Source of the DNA: an uncultured Collinsella sp.
GTDB taxonomy: Bacteria; Actinomycetota; Coriobacteriia; Coriobacteriales; Coriobacteriaceae
Length of the DNA stretch: 64,000 bases
Assembly (NCBI GenBank): GCA_900549745.1
Contig: URPJ01000009.1
Span: 13,321-77,320, forward strand
Direction of reading: 5' to 3'
The stretch's first letter is position 1; each line of letters begins with the position of its first letter. A program made the position numbers and the translations under genes. Of this stretch, positions 41,911-50,165 are shown one piece after another. A model generated the notes under the pieces. It saw nothing but the letters and a program-made list of their open reading frames with translations, did no database searches and had not been told where the DNA came from.

Positions 41911-41997
41911 TTGATCCCTTGAGGACGGAGGAAAATGGATCACAGAGGGGGTCAGTCTAACCCGGTGATCCGTTTTCCTCCGTCCCCAAGGGATCAA
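41911..41997. repeat. Inverted repeat, TGATCCGTTTT type (copy 2)
   Basis: Arms 41911-41943 and 41965-41997 pair over 33 positions, with one A-C mismatch and one wobble. The right arm carries TGATCCGTTTT-C-CTCCGTCCCC, matching the core at 6957. Confidence 0.8.
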
Positions 41998-42022
41998 AAA
42001 ACCGCCCCCGGAGGGACGGTTC
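41996..42022 (-). terminator. Terminator of the TrpR-like regulator gene
   Basis: On the minus strand an 8-bp stem (ACCGTCCC with GGGGCGGT, one wobble) is followed by six Ts, 26 bases past the stop. Confidence 0.78.
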
Positions 42023-42047
42023 TTCGTAATTCAATGTTGTCGCTGGC

Positions 42048-42347
42048 CTACTCGCCATCCTCCAACTTAATGAGGATCTTGCGGTAGCCACCGTACTCGC
42101 CGTTCAGCGCCTTTGAAACGCGGCTCACCGTGGTGGACGAAGCGCCGGTACGGGCCTGAACCTCAACATAAGGCTCGCCCTCGTCCAAATAGCGCGCAAC
42201 CTGCAAACGCTGAGAAAGGTCGCAAATCTCGCGCGGCGTGCAGATATCGGTCAAAAACGCTTGGATATCCTTCTCGTCGTCCAAAAGGCTAAATGCGTGG
42301 ACCAGCTGCTTGACATCAGGCTTGTCAAACATGTTCTCGATATTCAT
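42048..42347 (-). CDS. YerC/YecD-type TrpR-related transcription regulator
   Basis: 99 residues. A TrpR-like helical fold with the helix-turn-helix TGASSTTVSRVSKALNG (about 66-82) and the upstream CTPREICDLSQRLQVARYL block that defines the YerC/YecD family. Corepressor and targets are not known; it probably binds a short palindrome as a dimer. Divergent from the holin-like gene across 325 bases. Confidence 0.88.
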   Translation of the reverse strand: MNIENMFDKPDVKQLVHAFSLLDDEKDIQAFLTDICTPREICDLSQRLQVARYLDEGEPYVEVQARTGASSTTVSRVSKALNGEYGGYRKILIKLEDGE

Positions 42348-42671
42348 CGATCACCGCCAAACCCGCCAAAAGGCATCGAAGTTGGTACTGACATCGGGCA
42401 TCGTTCACCCGTTCTATGCAATAGGGCAACGCCTGTGGCTTTTGCCCGTAGCAGTGTAGCACACCACCAAACTAAAGCGACAAGACTCTCTGCCAGCGGC
42501 GCGTTTTTCAGGACGAACGCCGTTTAGAAACCATATGCGCACGTAAGCTCCACGAATATTTGAGACAATGGGCGCCCAAACACCGCGGCGCGCCCGCGCA
42601 ACCATCCAGGTCGCCGCCGTAAGCCGCTTCACGCGACGCCAGCAATCCCGGCGCAAGAAAGGATTCACGCC
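42348..42671. other. Divergent gap between TrpR-like regulator and holin-like gene
   Basis: 324 bases expected to contain both promoters. A small hairpin GGGCAA...TTGCCC lies at about 42426-42449. No other gene or element was recognised. Confidence 0.4.
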
Positions 42672-43037
42672 ATGCGCTTTATGCTTAACTGGCTCTTCAC
42701 CTCGATCGCCATCGCGATCGCCACGTTCCTCGTCCCCGGTATCCAACCCTTCGGCTTTGCCGAGACCTGGGTCTGCTTTGCCTTTGTGGGACTGTTCCTG
42801 AACATTGTCGATTCGTTCGTCAAACCGTTCCTCACGGTCATCTCGCTGCCGCTCACGATCATTACGCTGGGCATTTTCCAGCTTGTCGTCAACAGCTTTA
42901 TGCTTGAGCTCGCGAGTTACCTGTCGGTCAACCTGCTGGGCGTCGGCATCTCCATCGCCAGCTTTGGATCGGCCTTTATGGGCAGCATCCTGGTGTCCAT
43001 CACGCGCAGCATCCTCGACAGCATCGCCGAGGACTAA
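42672..43037 (+). CDS. Phage-holin-like four-helix membrane protein (superfamily IV)
   Basis: 121 residues, four membrane segments (about 6-24, 33-52, 56-82, 90-110), with the family blocks NWLFTSIAIAIATFLVPG, NIVDSFVKPFLTVISLPLTIITLGIF and LASYLSVNLLGVGI. The name comes from mycobacteriophage relatives, but chromosomal copies (YvlD type) are not lysis genes and their role is unsettled. AAAGGA upstream of the ATG; strong terminator after. No phage genes nearby. Confidence 0.85.
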   Translation: MRFMLNWLFTSIAIAIATFLVPGIQPFGFAETWVCFAFVGLFLNIVDSFVKPFLTVISLPLTIITLGIFQLVVNSFMLELASYLSVNLLGVGISIASFGSAFMGSILVSITRSILDSIAED

Positions 43038-43077
43038 AACGGCCATTCCGGCCGTGTCCGTCTCAACAGCCCAAAAC

Positions 43078-43116
43078 GAAGGCCGCCCATCGCAAAAATG
43101 GGCGGCCTTCTTATTT
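43078..43116 (+). terminator. Terminator after the holin-like gene
   Basis: A perfect 13-bp stem (43078-43090 with 43098-43110, GAAGGCCGCCCAT and complement), with TTATTT tail. Confidence 0.88.
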
Positions 43117-43178
43117 GCCAAGTCTCAAAGGGCGAGAAAATCTACCATTTCCACCCCGTCCCCAAATGCAGGTGTGGG

Positions 43179-43607
43179 TTAGATGACGTAGTCGTAGCCA
43201 TGGTTGGGAGCGACAAGTTGATCGAGCGTCACACCGTCGAGGTAGTCGTTGATGAGCTTGTCCAGGTTCTTCCACACGTCGAGCGTGGGGCACTCATCCG
43301 AACGCGAGCAGCCCTTGCAGTCGCCATCCAGGCAGGCGACCGGCGCCAGACTGCCCTCGGTCAGGCGCAAGATCTCGCCCACCGTGTATTGCTCGGGCGG
43401 GCGCGTGAGCACATAGCCGCCGCCCTTGCCGCGCATGCCCGAGAGCATGTTGGCGCGCACGAGCGTAGCCAAAATGTTCTCGAGATATTTCTCGGAAATC
43501 CCCTGTCGCGCCGCGATCTCTTTGAGCGGGATGCGACCGGCTGCCTGGTGCTCGGCCAGATCGACCATAACGCGCAGGGCATATCTGCCCTTAGTAGAAA
43601 CCAACAT
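43179..43607 (-). CDS. Rrf2-family regulator (IscR/CymR-like)
   Basis: 142 residues. The Rrf2 winged helix with MLVSTKGRYALRVMVDLAEH and SEKYLENILATLVRANMLSGMRG, then a cysteine cluster C92, C97, C100, C106 (ACLDGDCKGCSRSDECPT) that could hold an Fe-S cluster as in IscR (three Cys) or NsrR. It faces cysK across 253 bases, so cysteine or Fe-S supply is the likely signal. Direct regulation of cysK is inference. Confidence 0.88.
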   Translation of the reverse strand: MLVSTKGRYALRVMVDLAEHQAAGRIPLKEIAARQGISEKYLENILATLVRANMLSGMRGKGGGYVLTRPPEQYTVGEILRLTEGSLAPVACLDGDCKGCSRSDECPTLDVWKNLDKLINDYLDGVTLDQLVAPNHGYDYVI

Positions 43608-43724
43608 GTATAGTGCTGCCTTTCGGTCATTTAGTCCGTAGAAATTCTAGCCGAAATATTGGTTTTGAAAATACCCGTTCCGGTCAAGATGGTTAATCGA
43701 CTCGTAATAATCTTCTATTTCCTA

Positions 43725-43753
43725 TTGCGTTACTAGGCTTTACTGTCTACTAT
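43725..43753 (+). promoter_or_regulatory. cysK promoter
   Basis: TTGCGT (43725-43730), a 17-base spacer and TACTAT (43748-43753), 107 bases before the cysK start. An AACCC/GGGTT inverted pair lies just downstream (about 43776-43796), a possible Rrf2 operator but weak. Confidence 0.62.
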
Positions 43754-43860
43754 GCTTGCCAACAGTAAAACGAACAACCCATAAGGTTTGTGGGTTTCGC
43801 TGCTACACACACCGTAAAACCACACGGTATCCAGTCATTTGAACACTTTGGAGGTTCACC

Positions 43861-44799
43861 ATGAGCAATGTTTACACGTCCATCGATCAGCTTATCGGCC
43901 ACACTCCGCTTCTGGAGCTCACTCACTTTGAGGCCGATGAGGACCTCAAGGCCCGCGTGCTCGTCAAGCTGGAATACTTCAACCCCGCCGGCTCCGTCAA
44001 AGACCGCGTCGCCAAGAACATGATCGACGAGGCCGAGAAGGCCGGCAAGCTCGTGCGCGGCGGCGACTACACCATCATCGAGCCCACGAGTGGCAACACC
44101 GGCGTCGGCATCGCCTCGGTGGCGGCGGCTCGCGGCTACAAGGTGATCATCACCATGCCCGAGACTATGTCCGTCGAACGCCGCAAGCTTATGCAGGCAT
44201 ATGGCGCACAGCTCGTGCTCACCGACGGTTCCAAGGGCATGAAGGGCGCCATCGCCAAGGCCGAGGAACTGCAGAAGGAGACGCCAAACAGCATCATCGC
44301 CGGCCAGTTTGTGAACCCCGCCAACCCCGCCATCCACAAGGCCACGACCGGCCCCGAGATCTGGGATGACACCGACGGCGAGGTCGACATCTTCGTCGCC
44401 GGCGTTGGAACCGGCGGCACCGTGACCGGCGTGGGTGAGTTCCTTAAGGAGCAGAACCCCGAAATCAAGGTCGTCGCCGTCGAGCCCGCCACTTCCCCGG
44501 TGCTCTCCAAGGGCCAAGCCGGCCCGCACAAGATCCAGGGTATCGGCGCCGGTTTTGTGCCCGACGTCCTCGACACCCAGGTCTATGACGAGATCATCCC
44601 CGTCGAGAACGACGACGCCTTTGCGACCGGCCGCGCCGTGGGCCACAAGGAGGGCGTGCTCGTGGGCATTTCGTCCGGCGCCGCCGTGTGGGCCGCGCTG
44701 CAGCTGGCCAAGCGCCCCGAGAACGAGGGCAAGACCATCGTGGCCCTGCTTGCCGACACCGGCGAGCGCTACCTGTCCACGGCGCTCTTCCAGGACTAG
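43861..44799 (+). CDS. cysK: Cysteine synthase (O-acetylserine thiol-lyase)
   Basis: 312 residues, PLP enzyme making cysteine from O-acetylserine and sulfide. PLP lysine K47 lies in NPAGSVKDRVAKN; EPTSGNTGVGIA binds the substrate; GVGTGGTVTGVG binds the phosphate. GGAGG upstream of the ATG. Divergent from the Rrf2 regulator. The end of the transcript is probably the hairpin at 44912-44950. Confidence 0.96.
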   Translation: MSNVYTSIDQLIGHTPLLELTHFEADEDLKARVLVKLEYFNPAGSVKDRVAKNMIDEAEKAGKLVRGGDYTIIEPTSGNTGVGIASVAAARGYKVIITMPETMSVERRKLMQAYGAQLVLTDGSKGMKGAIAKAEELQKETPNSIIAGQFVNPANPAIHKATTGPEIWDDTDGEVDIFVAGVGTGGTVTGVGEFLKEQNPEIKVVAVEPATSPVLSKGQAGPHKIQGIGAGFVPDVLDTQVYDEIIPVENDDAFATGRAVGHKEGVLVGISSGAAVWAALQLAKRPENEGKTIVALLADTGERYLSTALFQD

Positions 44800-44901
44800 G
44801 GCCTGTCGCCCATAGGTTGAGCCCACGGACGAGCCGGTCTCCTCTCTCCCGGCAGTCTGAGCCCATCCAATCAGGGTGTCCCACGAGACGCCCGAACTTG
44901 C

Positions 44902-44950
44902 TACAATGTCTGCGGCGCGGAACCAGCCTCCCGCGCCGCTTTTCTTTTTT
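44902..44950 (+). terminator. Terminator of cysK, overlapped by a candidate mnmA -10
   Basis: A perfect 9-bp GC stem (44912-44920 with 44931-44939, GCGGCGCGG/CCGCGCCGC), then TTTTCTTTTTT to 44950. TACAAT at 44902-44907 could be the mnmA -10; RNA starting there would begin in the left stem and avoid forming it. Confidence 0.8.
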
Positions 44951-44979
44951 GGCCACATGCCACCAAGGAGAACCTCCCC

Positions 44980-46080
44980 ATGCACAACAAGCGCGTGCTC
45001 GTCGCCATGAGCGGCGGCGTCGATTCCAGCGTGACCGCGTACCTGCTCAAAAGCCAGGGCTACGAATGCGTCGGCACCACCATGCGCCTCACCTTCCCCG
45101 CGCCCGATCCCGCCACGGGCATGAGTAAGGTCGACCGCGACATCGCCGATGCGAAGGCCGTCGCCGAGCGTCTGGGGATACCCCACCATGTGCTCGACTT
45201 GCAGCAGACCTTCGACCACAGCGTTATCGAGCGCTTTGTGAACGCCTACCAGGAGGGGCTGACGCCCAACCCGTGCATCATCTGCAACCGCCACATAAAG
45301 TTTGGCGCGTTGCTCGGTGCGGCGCTGGACATGGGCTGCGACTACATCGCAACGGGTCATTACGCCAAAACAAGCCAGACAGTAGACGGCACCTGGCAGC
45401 TGCATCGCGGCGAAGATCCCAAAAAGGACCAGAGCTACTTTTTATATTCGCTTACGCAGGAGCGCCTGGCGCACACGATCTTTCCGCTGGCAGGCCTAGA
45501 CAAAGAGCGCGACGTGCGCCGCATAGCCGCCGAGCAAGGCTTTACCAACGCCCAGAAGGCCGAAAGCGAGGACATCTGCTTTATTCCAGACGGTGACTAC
45601 GCGGGCTATATCGAGCGCCGCTGCGGACATCCCGCTGCACCGGGCGACATTGTGTGGCGCGACGGCAGCGTGGTCGGACGCCATAACGGCGCGTTGCGCT
45701 ATACCATCGGCCAGCGCAAGGGCTTGGGCGTCGCGATGGCGCATCCCGTGTATGTGACGGGCGTCGATGCCGCCAACAACACCGTGCATCTGGGCGAGGC
45801 CGAGGACCTAACGGCCACAGCACTCACGGCCGACGACTGGATCTGGAGCGCCCCTGCCGACCGCATGGAGGCAGAACTCGATGCCGGCGGCATTCGCGTG
45901 GGCGCCAAGTACCGTTACCGTCAGAAAGACCAAGCAGCGACCCTTACGCGCGGCGAAGACGGGCAAATGCTGCTGACTTTTGACGAGCCGCAGCGAGCCA
46001 TCGCCCCCGGCCAGGCTGTCGTCGTCTACCGCGGCGACGTCGTCCTCGGCGGCGGCACCGTGACCGGCGCACTTAAGTAG
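44980..46080 (+). CDS. mnmA: tRNA-specific 2-thiouridylase MnmA
   Basis: 366 residues. It thiolates U34 of Lys, Glu and Gln tRNAs. PP-loop MSGGVDSSV (10-18), catalytic C99 in NPCIICN, and the partner cysteine in EDICFIPDGDY (about 202) are all present; the C-terminal barrel ends LGGGTVTGALK. AAGGAG before the ATG. The cysteine it needs as sulfur source could come from the gene upstream (cysK). Confidence 0.97.
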   Translation: MHNKRVLVAMSGGVDSSVTAYLLKSQGYECVGTTMRLTFPAPDPATGMSKVDRDIADAKAVAERLGIPHHVLDLQQTFDHSVIERFVNAYQEGLTPNPCIICNRHIKFGALLGAALDMGCDYIATGHYAKTSQTVDGTWQLHRGEDPKKDQSYFLYSLTQERLAHTIFPLAGLDKERDVRRIAAEQGFTNAQKAESEDICFIPDGDYAGYIERRCGHPAAPGDIVWRDGSVVGRHNGALRYTIGQRKGLGVAMAHPVYVTGVDAANNTVHLGEAEDLTATALTADDWIWSAPADRMEAELDAGGIRVGAKYRYRQKDQAATLTRGEDGQMLLTFDEPQRAIAPGQAVVVYRGDVVLGGGTVTGALK

Positions 46081-46098
46081 CCCCATCCCCTTCATAAA

Positions 46099-46161
46099 TT
46101 GCGGTGAAATAGGGACTGTTTAAGCGTTTAAAACCGCCAAACAGTCCCTATTTCACCGCAA
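46099..46161. repeat. Inverted repeat, TTGCGGTG type (copy 2)
   Basis: Perfect 23-bp arms 46099-46121 and 46139-46161, with a 17-base loop, between convergent mnmA and the M42 peptidase gene. Shares TTGCGGTG(G/A)AATAG with the repeat at 35033. Confidence 0.83.
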
Positions 46162-46216
46162 CTTAGAGAGGACGGCCTCGGTCGGTACTGCCGTATCAGC
46201 CGAGGCCGCTGCATCG

Positions 46217-47260
46217 CTAGCGTTGTACGTAGGCGCGGACCAGCTCGTAGGTATTGCGCACGCCGTCGATGTGGCTGCGCTCGTAGTTGTGGCTCGCGTA
46301 CACGCCGGGGCCGATCAGGCCGTGACGGATGTCGTAGCCGGCCGAGAGCGTGGCCTCAACGTCCGAGCCGTAGTGCGGATACACATCGATGGCGTAATCG
46401 AGCTCCAGCTCGCGCGCGATGTTGGACAGCGTGGTTACCAGGTCGTAGTTGTACGGACCGCCCGAATCCTTGGCGCAAATCGACACCATGCGCTCGGTGC
46501 AGCCCAGGTCGTCGCCCACGCAGCCCATGTCAACGCTGATCATCTCGCGCGTGTCGGCCGGCACGAAAGCACCGCCGTGGCCGACCTCCTCGTACACGGT
46601 AAAGAGCAGCGACACCTTGCGCGAAAGCGACACCTCGCCGTCAGCAACAGCGCGGGCCAGACCCAGCAGAATCGACGCCGACAGCTTGTCATCCAGGAAG
46701 CGGCTCTTGATGTAGCCGCTCTCCGTCACCGTGGTACGCGGATCCATAGCGATGATGTCGCCGGTCTGAATGCCCAGCTCAAGCACATCGTCCTTGCTGT
46801 CGACATTCTCATCGAGCAGGATTTCCATGTTCTTCTCGATGGTCTTGACCGGCTCGTCGGCCACATGCGCCGAAGGCTCGGTATTGAGGACCACGCCCGT
46901 GTAGACATTGCCGTCGCGCGTGTAGACGGTGCAGTTCTCGCCATCGGCCGTAGACCACTGATGCCCGCCGAGCGTCGTGGGGCGCAGGCGACCATTGTCC
47001 TTAATGGAACGCACCATGGCGCCCAGGGTATCGACATGGCTCGCCAGTACGAGCGGCTCACCCTCGCCACCAAGCTCAACGAGCACGTTACCCTTATTGG
47101 AACGCTCAGGCCCAAACCCCATATCGCGCAGGGTCTCCATCAGATAATCAGTCGCCGCACGGGTATAGCCCGTCGGCGAAGCAATAGAAGTCAGTGTCTT
47201 AAGCTGTCCCGCGATATAGGAGAGCGTCTCCTCTAGAGAAGCATCGATTACAGAAGCCAT
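46217..47260 (-). CDS. M42 family metallopeptidase (FrvX/glutamyl aminopeptidase-like)
   Basis: 347 residues. Metal ligands fit the family: H in LASHVDTLG, D in RFLDDKLSAS (the shared aspartate), EE in VYEEVGHGG, D in ISVDMG and H in ASHNYERSH. Such enzymes form large dodecameric aminopeptidases in the cytosol. The ATG at 47260 has GGAAGG six bases upstream, so the TTG at 47278 is rejected. Transcribed alone. Confidence 0.92.
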   Translation of the reverse strand: MASVIDASLEETLSYIAGQLKTLTSIASPTGYTRAATDYLMETLRDMGFGPERSNKGNVLVELGGEGEPLVLASHVDTLGAMVRSIKDNGRLRPTTLGGHQWSTADGENCTVYTRDGNVYTGVVLNTEPSAHVADEPVKTIEKNMEILLDENVDSKDDVLELGIQTGDIIAMDPRTTVTESGYIKSRFLDDKLSASILLGLARAVADGEVSLSRKVSLLFTVYEEVGHGGAFVPADTREMISVDMGCVGDDLGCTERMVSICAKDSGGPYNYDLVTTLSNIARELELDYAIDVYPHYGSDVEATLSAGYDIRHGLIGPGVYASHNYERSHIDGVRNTYELVRAYVQR

Positions 47261-47470
47261 GTGCATCCTTCCAAGCAAAACTAAGACCGAGTCCCGATTT
47301 TAACCGTTCTGCACGCGCAAGGCTCTGGGAGCCGAGCCACCTCCAGACGTCCTCGCGCCGATTTTGCGCACGCGCACGGCTTACAATCCCAATCTTGCAT
47401 AAATCCTATCGGTATCTGCATAGAAATGAGGAGTCTTTTTGCTTCGTCTCAGGGTACCCCACCTTGGGCC

Positions 47471-47704
47471 GTGCAAAAAACGGAGTATTCAGCACCGTGG
47501 GCCCCAACGGCCCCATCACGAACGACAAAACGACGTGGTTACAGCAGTGTTGCAGGTCGTCGCAAAGCAAAAACTCAGTAACAACCCCCTCCACTCATCG
47601 ATAGCCCGCCCACAATGGCTGTCGATGGGCGCCTGCGGGCCACTACGGGCCATTCAAAACGTTATGCATTTTTAAGAGCTTGCTGAGTACTCCCAAAAAT
47701 GCAC
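47471..47704. repeat. Interrupted inverted element GTGCA...GGAGTAYTCAGCA
   Basis: GTGCAAAAAACGGAGTATTC at 47471 and the complement of 47681-47704 share GTGCA, GGAGTA, and TCAGCA blocks (17 of 24 positions). The unpaired centre differs. Possibly the ends of a degenerate small element. Confidence 0.4.
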
Positions 47705-47779
47705 GCTGGGAAGTGCACCACCTATCCGCAGCGGGCAGTACGCCTTGGTTTTGTCCGTCTCAGGGCATCGACGCAGCAC

Positions 47780-47811
47780 AAAAAGCCCCGCCGTGCGTAG
47801 CACGGCGGGGC
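47780..47811 (-). terminator. Terminator of the alcohol dehydrogenase gene
   Basis: A perfect 11-bp stem (47785-47795 with 47801-47811, GCCCCGCCGTG and complement), followed on the minus strand by five Ts. Confidence 0.88.
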
Positions 47812-47864
47812 CAGCGGCACGTCAAAAGACCATACACCTACGGGCGAAGGACCACCAAACTGGG

Positions 47865-49031
47865 CTAGGCAGCCGGGCAGATCTTCTTGAAGAGCTCGAT
47901 GACGTCGTCGAGCGTTGCCTCGCGCGGGTTACCCGGGAAGCAGGCGTCGGCCATGGCGTCCTTGGCCAGAACCTCGATCTCGTCGGCCTTCATAGCCTCG
48001 CAGACGTGCGGGATATTCACGTCGGCGGAAAGCTGCTTGACGGCGGCGATAGCGGCGTCGGCAGCCTCGTCGGTGCTCATGCCCGTGGTGTCAACACCCA
48101 TGGCAAGGGCAACCTTGGCCAGGCGCTCAGCGCAAACCGGCTTGTTGAACTCCATGGCGATCGGCAGCAGCATGGCGCAAGCGACGCCGTGCGGGGTGTC
48201 GTAGTGAGCAGACAGGGTGTGAGCCATTGCGTGGTCGATGCCCAGGCCAACGTTGGAGAAGCCCATGCCGGCGACATACTGACCAAGAGCCATGCCCTCA
48301 CGGCCGGAGCCGGGCTGGCCGGACTTGGCCTCGGCGACGGAGTCGCGCAGGTTCTCGCTGATCAGCTTAATGGCCTCAAAGTGGAACATGTCGGAAAGCT
48401 CCCAGGCGCCCTTGGTGGTGTAGCCCTCGATAGCGTGGGTCAGTGCGTCCATGCCAGTGGAAGCGGTCAGGCCGGCGGGCATGGAGGCCATCATGTCGGG
48501 ATCGACGACGGCGACCTCGGGGGCGTCGTTGGTGTCGACGCACACGAACTTGCGGACCTTCTCGGGGTCGGTGATGACGTAGTTGATGGTCACCTCGGCG
48601 GCGGTACCGGCGGTCGTCGGCACAGCGATGGTGAACACGGCGTGGTTCTTAGTGGGAGCAACGCCCTCGAGGCTGCGGACATCGGCGAACTCGGGGTTGT
48701 TGATGATGATGCCGATGGCCTTAGCAGTGTCCATGGAGGAGCCACCACCGATGGTCACGATAGCGTCAGCCTCGGCGGCCTTGAAGGCCTCGACGCCGTC
48801 CTTGACGTTCTGGATAGTGGGGTTGGGCTTGATCTCGGAGTAGAGGCTCCAAGCGATGCCGGCAGCGTCGAGCTCGTCGGTCACCTTAGCGGTAACGCCA
48901 AACTTGACCAGATCGGGGTCGGAGCAGACGAAGATCTTCTTGTAGCCGCGACGCTGGAGCTCGCCGGGGATCTCCTTGATGGCGCCGGAACCATGATAAG
49001 AGATGGTATTGAGAACGAAACGATTAGCCAT
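47865..49031 (-). CDS. fucO: Iron-containing alcohol dehydrogenase, lactaldehyde reductase-like
   Basis: 388 residues, strongly like FucO: MANRFVLN start, GGGSSMDTAKAIGIIINNPEFADVRSLEG, PTTAGTAAEVTINYVITD and FVCVD blocks. The Fe ligands D and H in MDALTHAIEGY and the two histidines in GIDHAMAHTLSAHYDTPHG are kept. FucO reduces L-lactaldehyde to 1,2-propanediol with NADH, under anaerobic fucose or rhamnose breakdown. GGGAGG six bases upstream of ATG 49031. No fucose genes nearby, so substrate is inferred from similarity alone. Confidence 0.88.
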   Translation of the reverse strand: MANRFVLNTISYHGSGAIKEIPGELQRRGYKKIFVCSDPDLVKFGVTAKVTDELDAAGIAWSLYSEIKPNPTIQNVKDGVEAFKAAEADAIVTIGGGSSMDTAKAIGIIINNPEFADVRSLEGVAPTKNHAVFTIAVPTTAGTAAEVTINYVITDPEKVRKFVCVDTNDAPEVAVVDPDMMASMPAGLTASTGMDALTHAIEGYTTKGAWELSDMFHFEAIKLISENLRDSVAEAKSGQPGSGREGMALGQYVAGMGFSNVGLGIDHAMAHTLSAHYDTPHGVACAMLLPIAMEFNKPVCAERLAKVALAMGVDTTGMSTDEAADAAIAAVKQLSADVNIPHVCEAMKADEIEVLAKDAMADACFPGNPREATLDDVIELFKKICPAA

Positions 49032-49090
49032 TGATAGCCTCCCATCGTGTGCGGGGCATCCATTACGCCCCACGCTATGAGTCCCATCCT

Positions 49091-49146
49091 AACGCTTTTG
49101 AAACAAAAAACGCGTGAGAACATCAAAAGTGTTAAAGCGTTTCAAC
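49091..49146. promoter_or_regulatory. Candidate LacI-type operators upstream of fucO
   Basis: AACGCTTTTGAAAC (49091-49104) and GTTAAAGCGTTTCAAC (49131-49146), the second an imperfect palindrome of the AAnCGnTT kind, lie 60-115 bases before the fucO start. Confidence 0.35.
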
Positions 49147-49154
49147 AGATGATG

Positions 49155-49190
49155 AAAAATATTGCGGCAAAGGGACAACCCCTTTGCCGC
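49155..49190 (-). terminator. Terminator of the DUF1275 gene
   Basis: A perfect 11-bp stem (49164-49174 with 49180-49190, GCGGCAAAGGG and complement), followed on the minus strand by ATATTTTT. Confidence 0.85.
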
Positions 49191-49196
49191 ATTCGG

Positions 49197-49913
49197 TTAC
49201 TTTCGGCAGCCCTCTTTCCAAGCCTCGGCCGCAACCTTCCAGCGTAAGCGCAAGTCGCGCTCGCGGTCGATGAACATGATGGCAAACGCGACAAACAGCA
49301 GCAAGCTCGCCACGACGATGGCGTGCAGGCCCATGCGCTCAATACACCAGTTGCCCAACACGGCGCCAAACACAAAGGTAAAGATCACGCCAAAGTACAG
49401 CAGGCCGTTTTCCAAAAAGCCGCGCCTGTGGGTGATGATGTAATCGTCCACGTTTTGCAGCGCGTTGCGCAAGTTGCCGATGCACATGGTCGTAGCGATG
49501 CCGTGACCGTGGATCTTGCGGAAGCTCTCGACCTGCATGCCGCAGGCAAACGAGGTGAGGCAGTTGGCGAGCAGGTTGAAATTGCCGCCCGGGATAAAGC
49601 TCACGCCCAGCAAGATGACGGCTTCAAAGAACACCGTTACCTGGCGCCAGTGAATCACGCTGCCAAACCGCTCATGCACCAGGTCGGCAAGCATAATGCC
49701 CACGGCAAACGACACCACGGGGAAGAAGTAGCGTCCCGCAAGTGCCCAGTTGCCCTCCGAGATGCTCACGCCCACGAGCAGGATGTTGCCTGTCTGCGCG
49801 TTGGCGAAAACATGGTCGCGCCCAATGTACGAATAAACGTCCATAAAGCCACCGGCAAGCGCCAAGATGATGCCCAGCTCAATAGACTCCGATATCTGTT
49901 TGGCACGCTGCAT
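49197..49913 (-). CDS. DUF1275 (YoaK-like) membrane protein
   Basis: 238 residues with about six membrane segments and the family blocks ALAGGFMDVYSYIGRDHVFANAQTGNILLVG and FACGMQVESFRKIHGHGIATTMCIGNLRNA. Function unknown in the family. The ATG at 49913 has AAGGAGG ten bases upstream; an ATG nearer that site is out of frame. The open frame continues far upstream but without family sequence. Confidence 0.88.
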   Translation of the reverse strand: MQRAKQISESIELGIILALAGGFMDVYSYIGRDHVFANAQTGNILLVGVSISEGNWALAGRYFFPVVSFAVGIMLADLVHERFGSVIHWRQVTVFFEAVILLGVSFIPGGNFNLLANCLTSFACGMQVESFRKIHGHGIATTMCIGNLRNALQNVDDYIITHRRGFLENGLLYFGVIFTFVFGAVLGNWCIERMGLHAIVVASLLLFVAFAIMFIDRERDLRLRWKVAAEAWKEGCRK

Positions 49914-50094
49914 CGCCGTGCATCCTCCTTGTTGACGACCCTCTCGTGCGTTGGCGGAAACATAACCGCCGTTCATACTGTAACCCATTGACAACATGGC
50001 GCGCGCGCGAGACGGGTTCTCCAACGCGCAGATACACAGTCTGGAAACAAACGATCCCCGCATCGACGCGCCGATCCCCAGCTCATGTACTCCC

Positions 50095-50127
50095 CCAGTC
50101 TTTTTAGCCCCGTCCCAAAAAGACTGG
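50095..50127. repeat. Inverted repeat with loop AGCCCCGTCCC
   Basis: A perfect 11-bp pair (50095-50105 with 50117-50127, CCAGTCTTTTT and complement). The loop and flanks read TAGCCCCGTCCCAAA, the same core as in the 30989-31113 repeat. It lies between divergent genes. Confidence 0.72.
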
Positions 50128-50165
50128 TTACAATTACGTGCAGCATACAGACACCGGGAGGGATC

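Larger units (their letters stand above)
47261..47864. other. Gene-free gap between M42 peptidase and alcohol dehydrogenase
   Basis: 604 bases. It holds an interrupted inverted element (47471-47494 with 47681-47704), a 9-bp inverted pair TGCATTTTT/AAAAATGCA (47665-47673 with 47695-47703) and the terminator at 47780. CGTCTCAGGG occurs twice (near 47445 and 47756). No credible gene was found. Confidence 0.5.
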
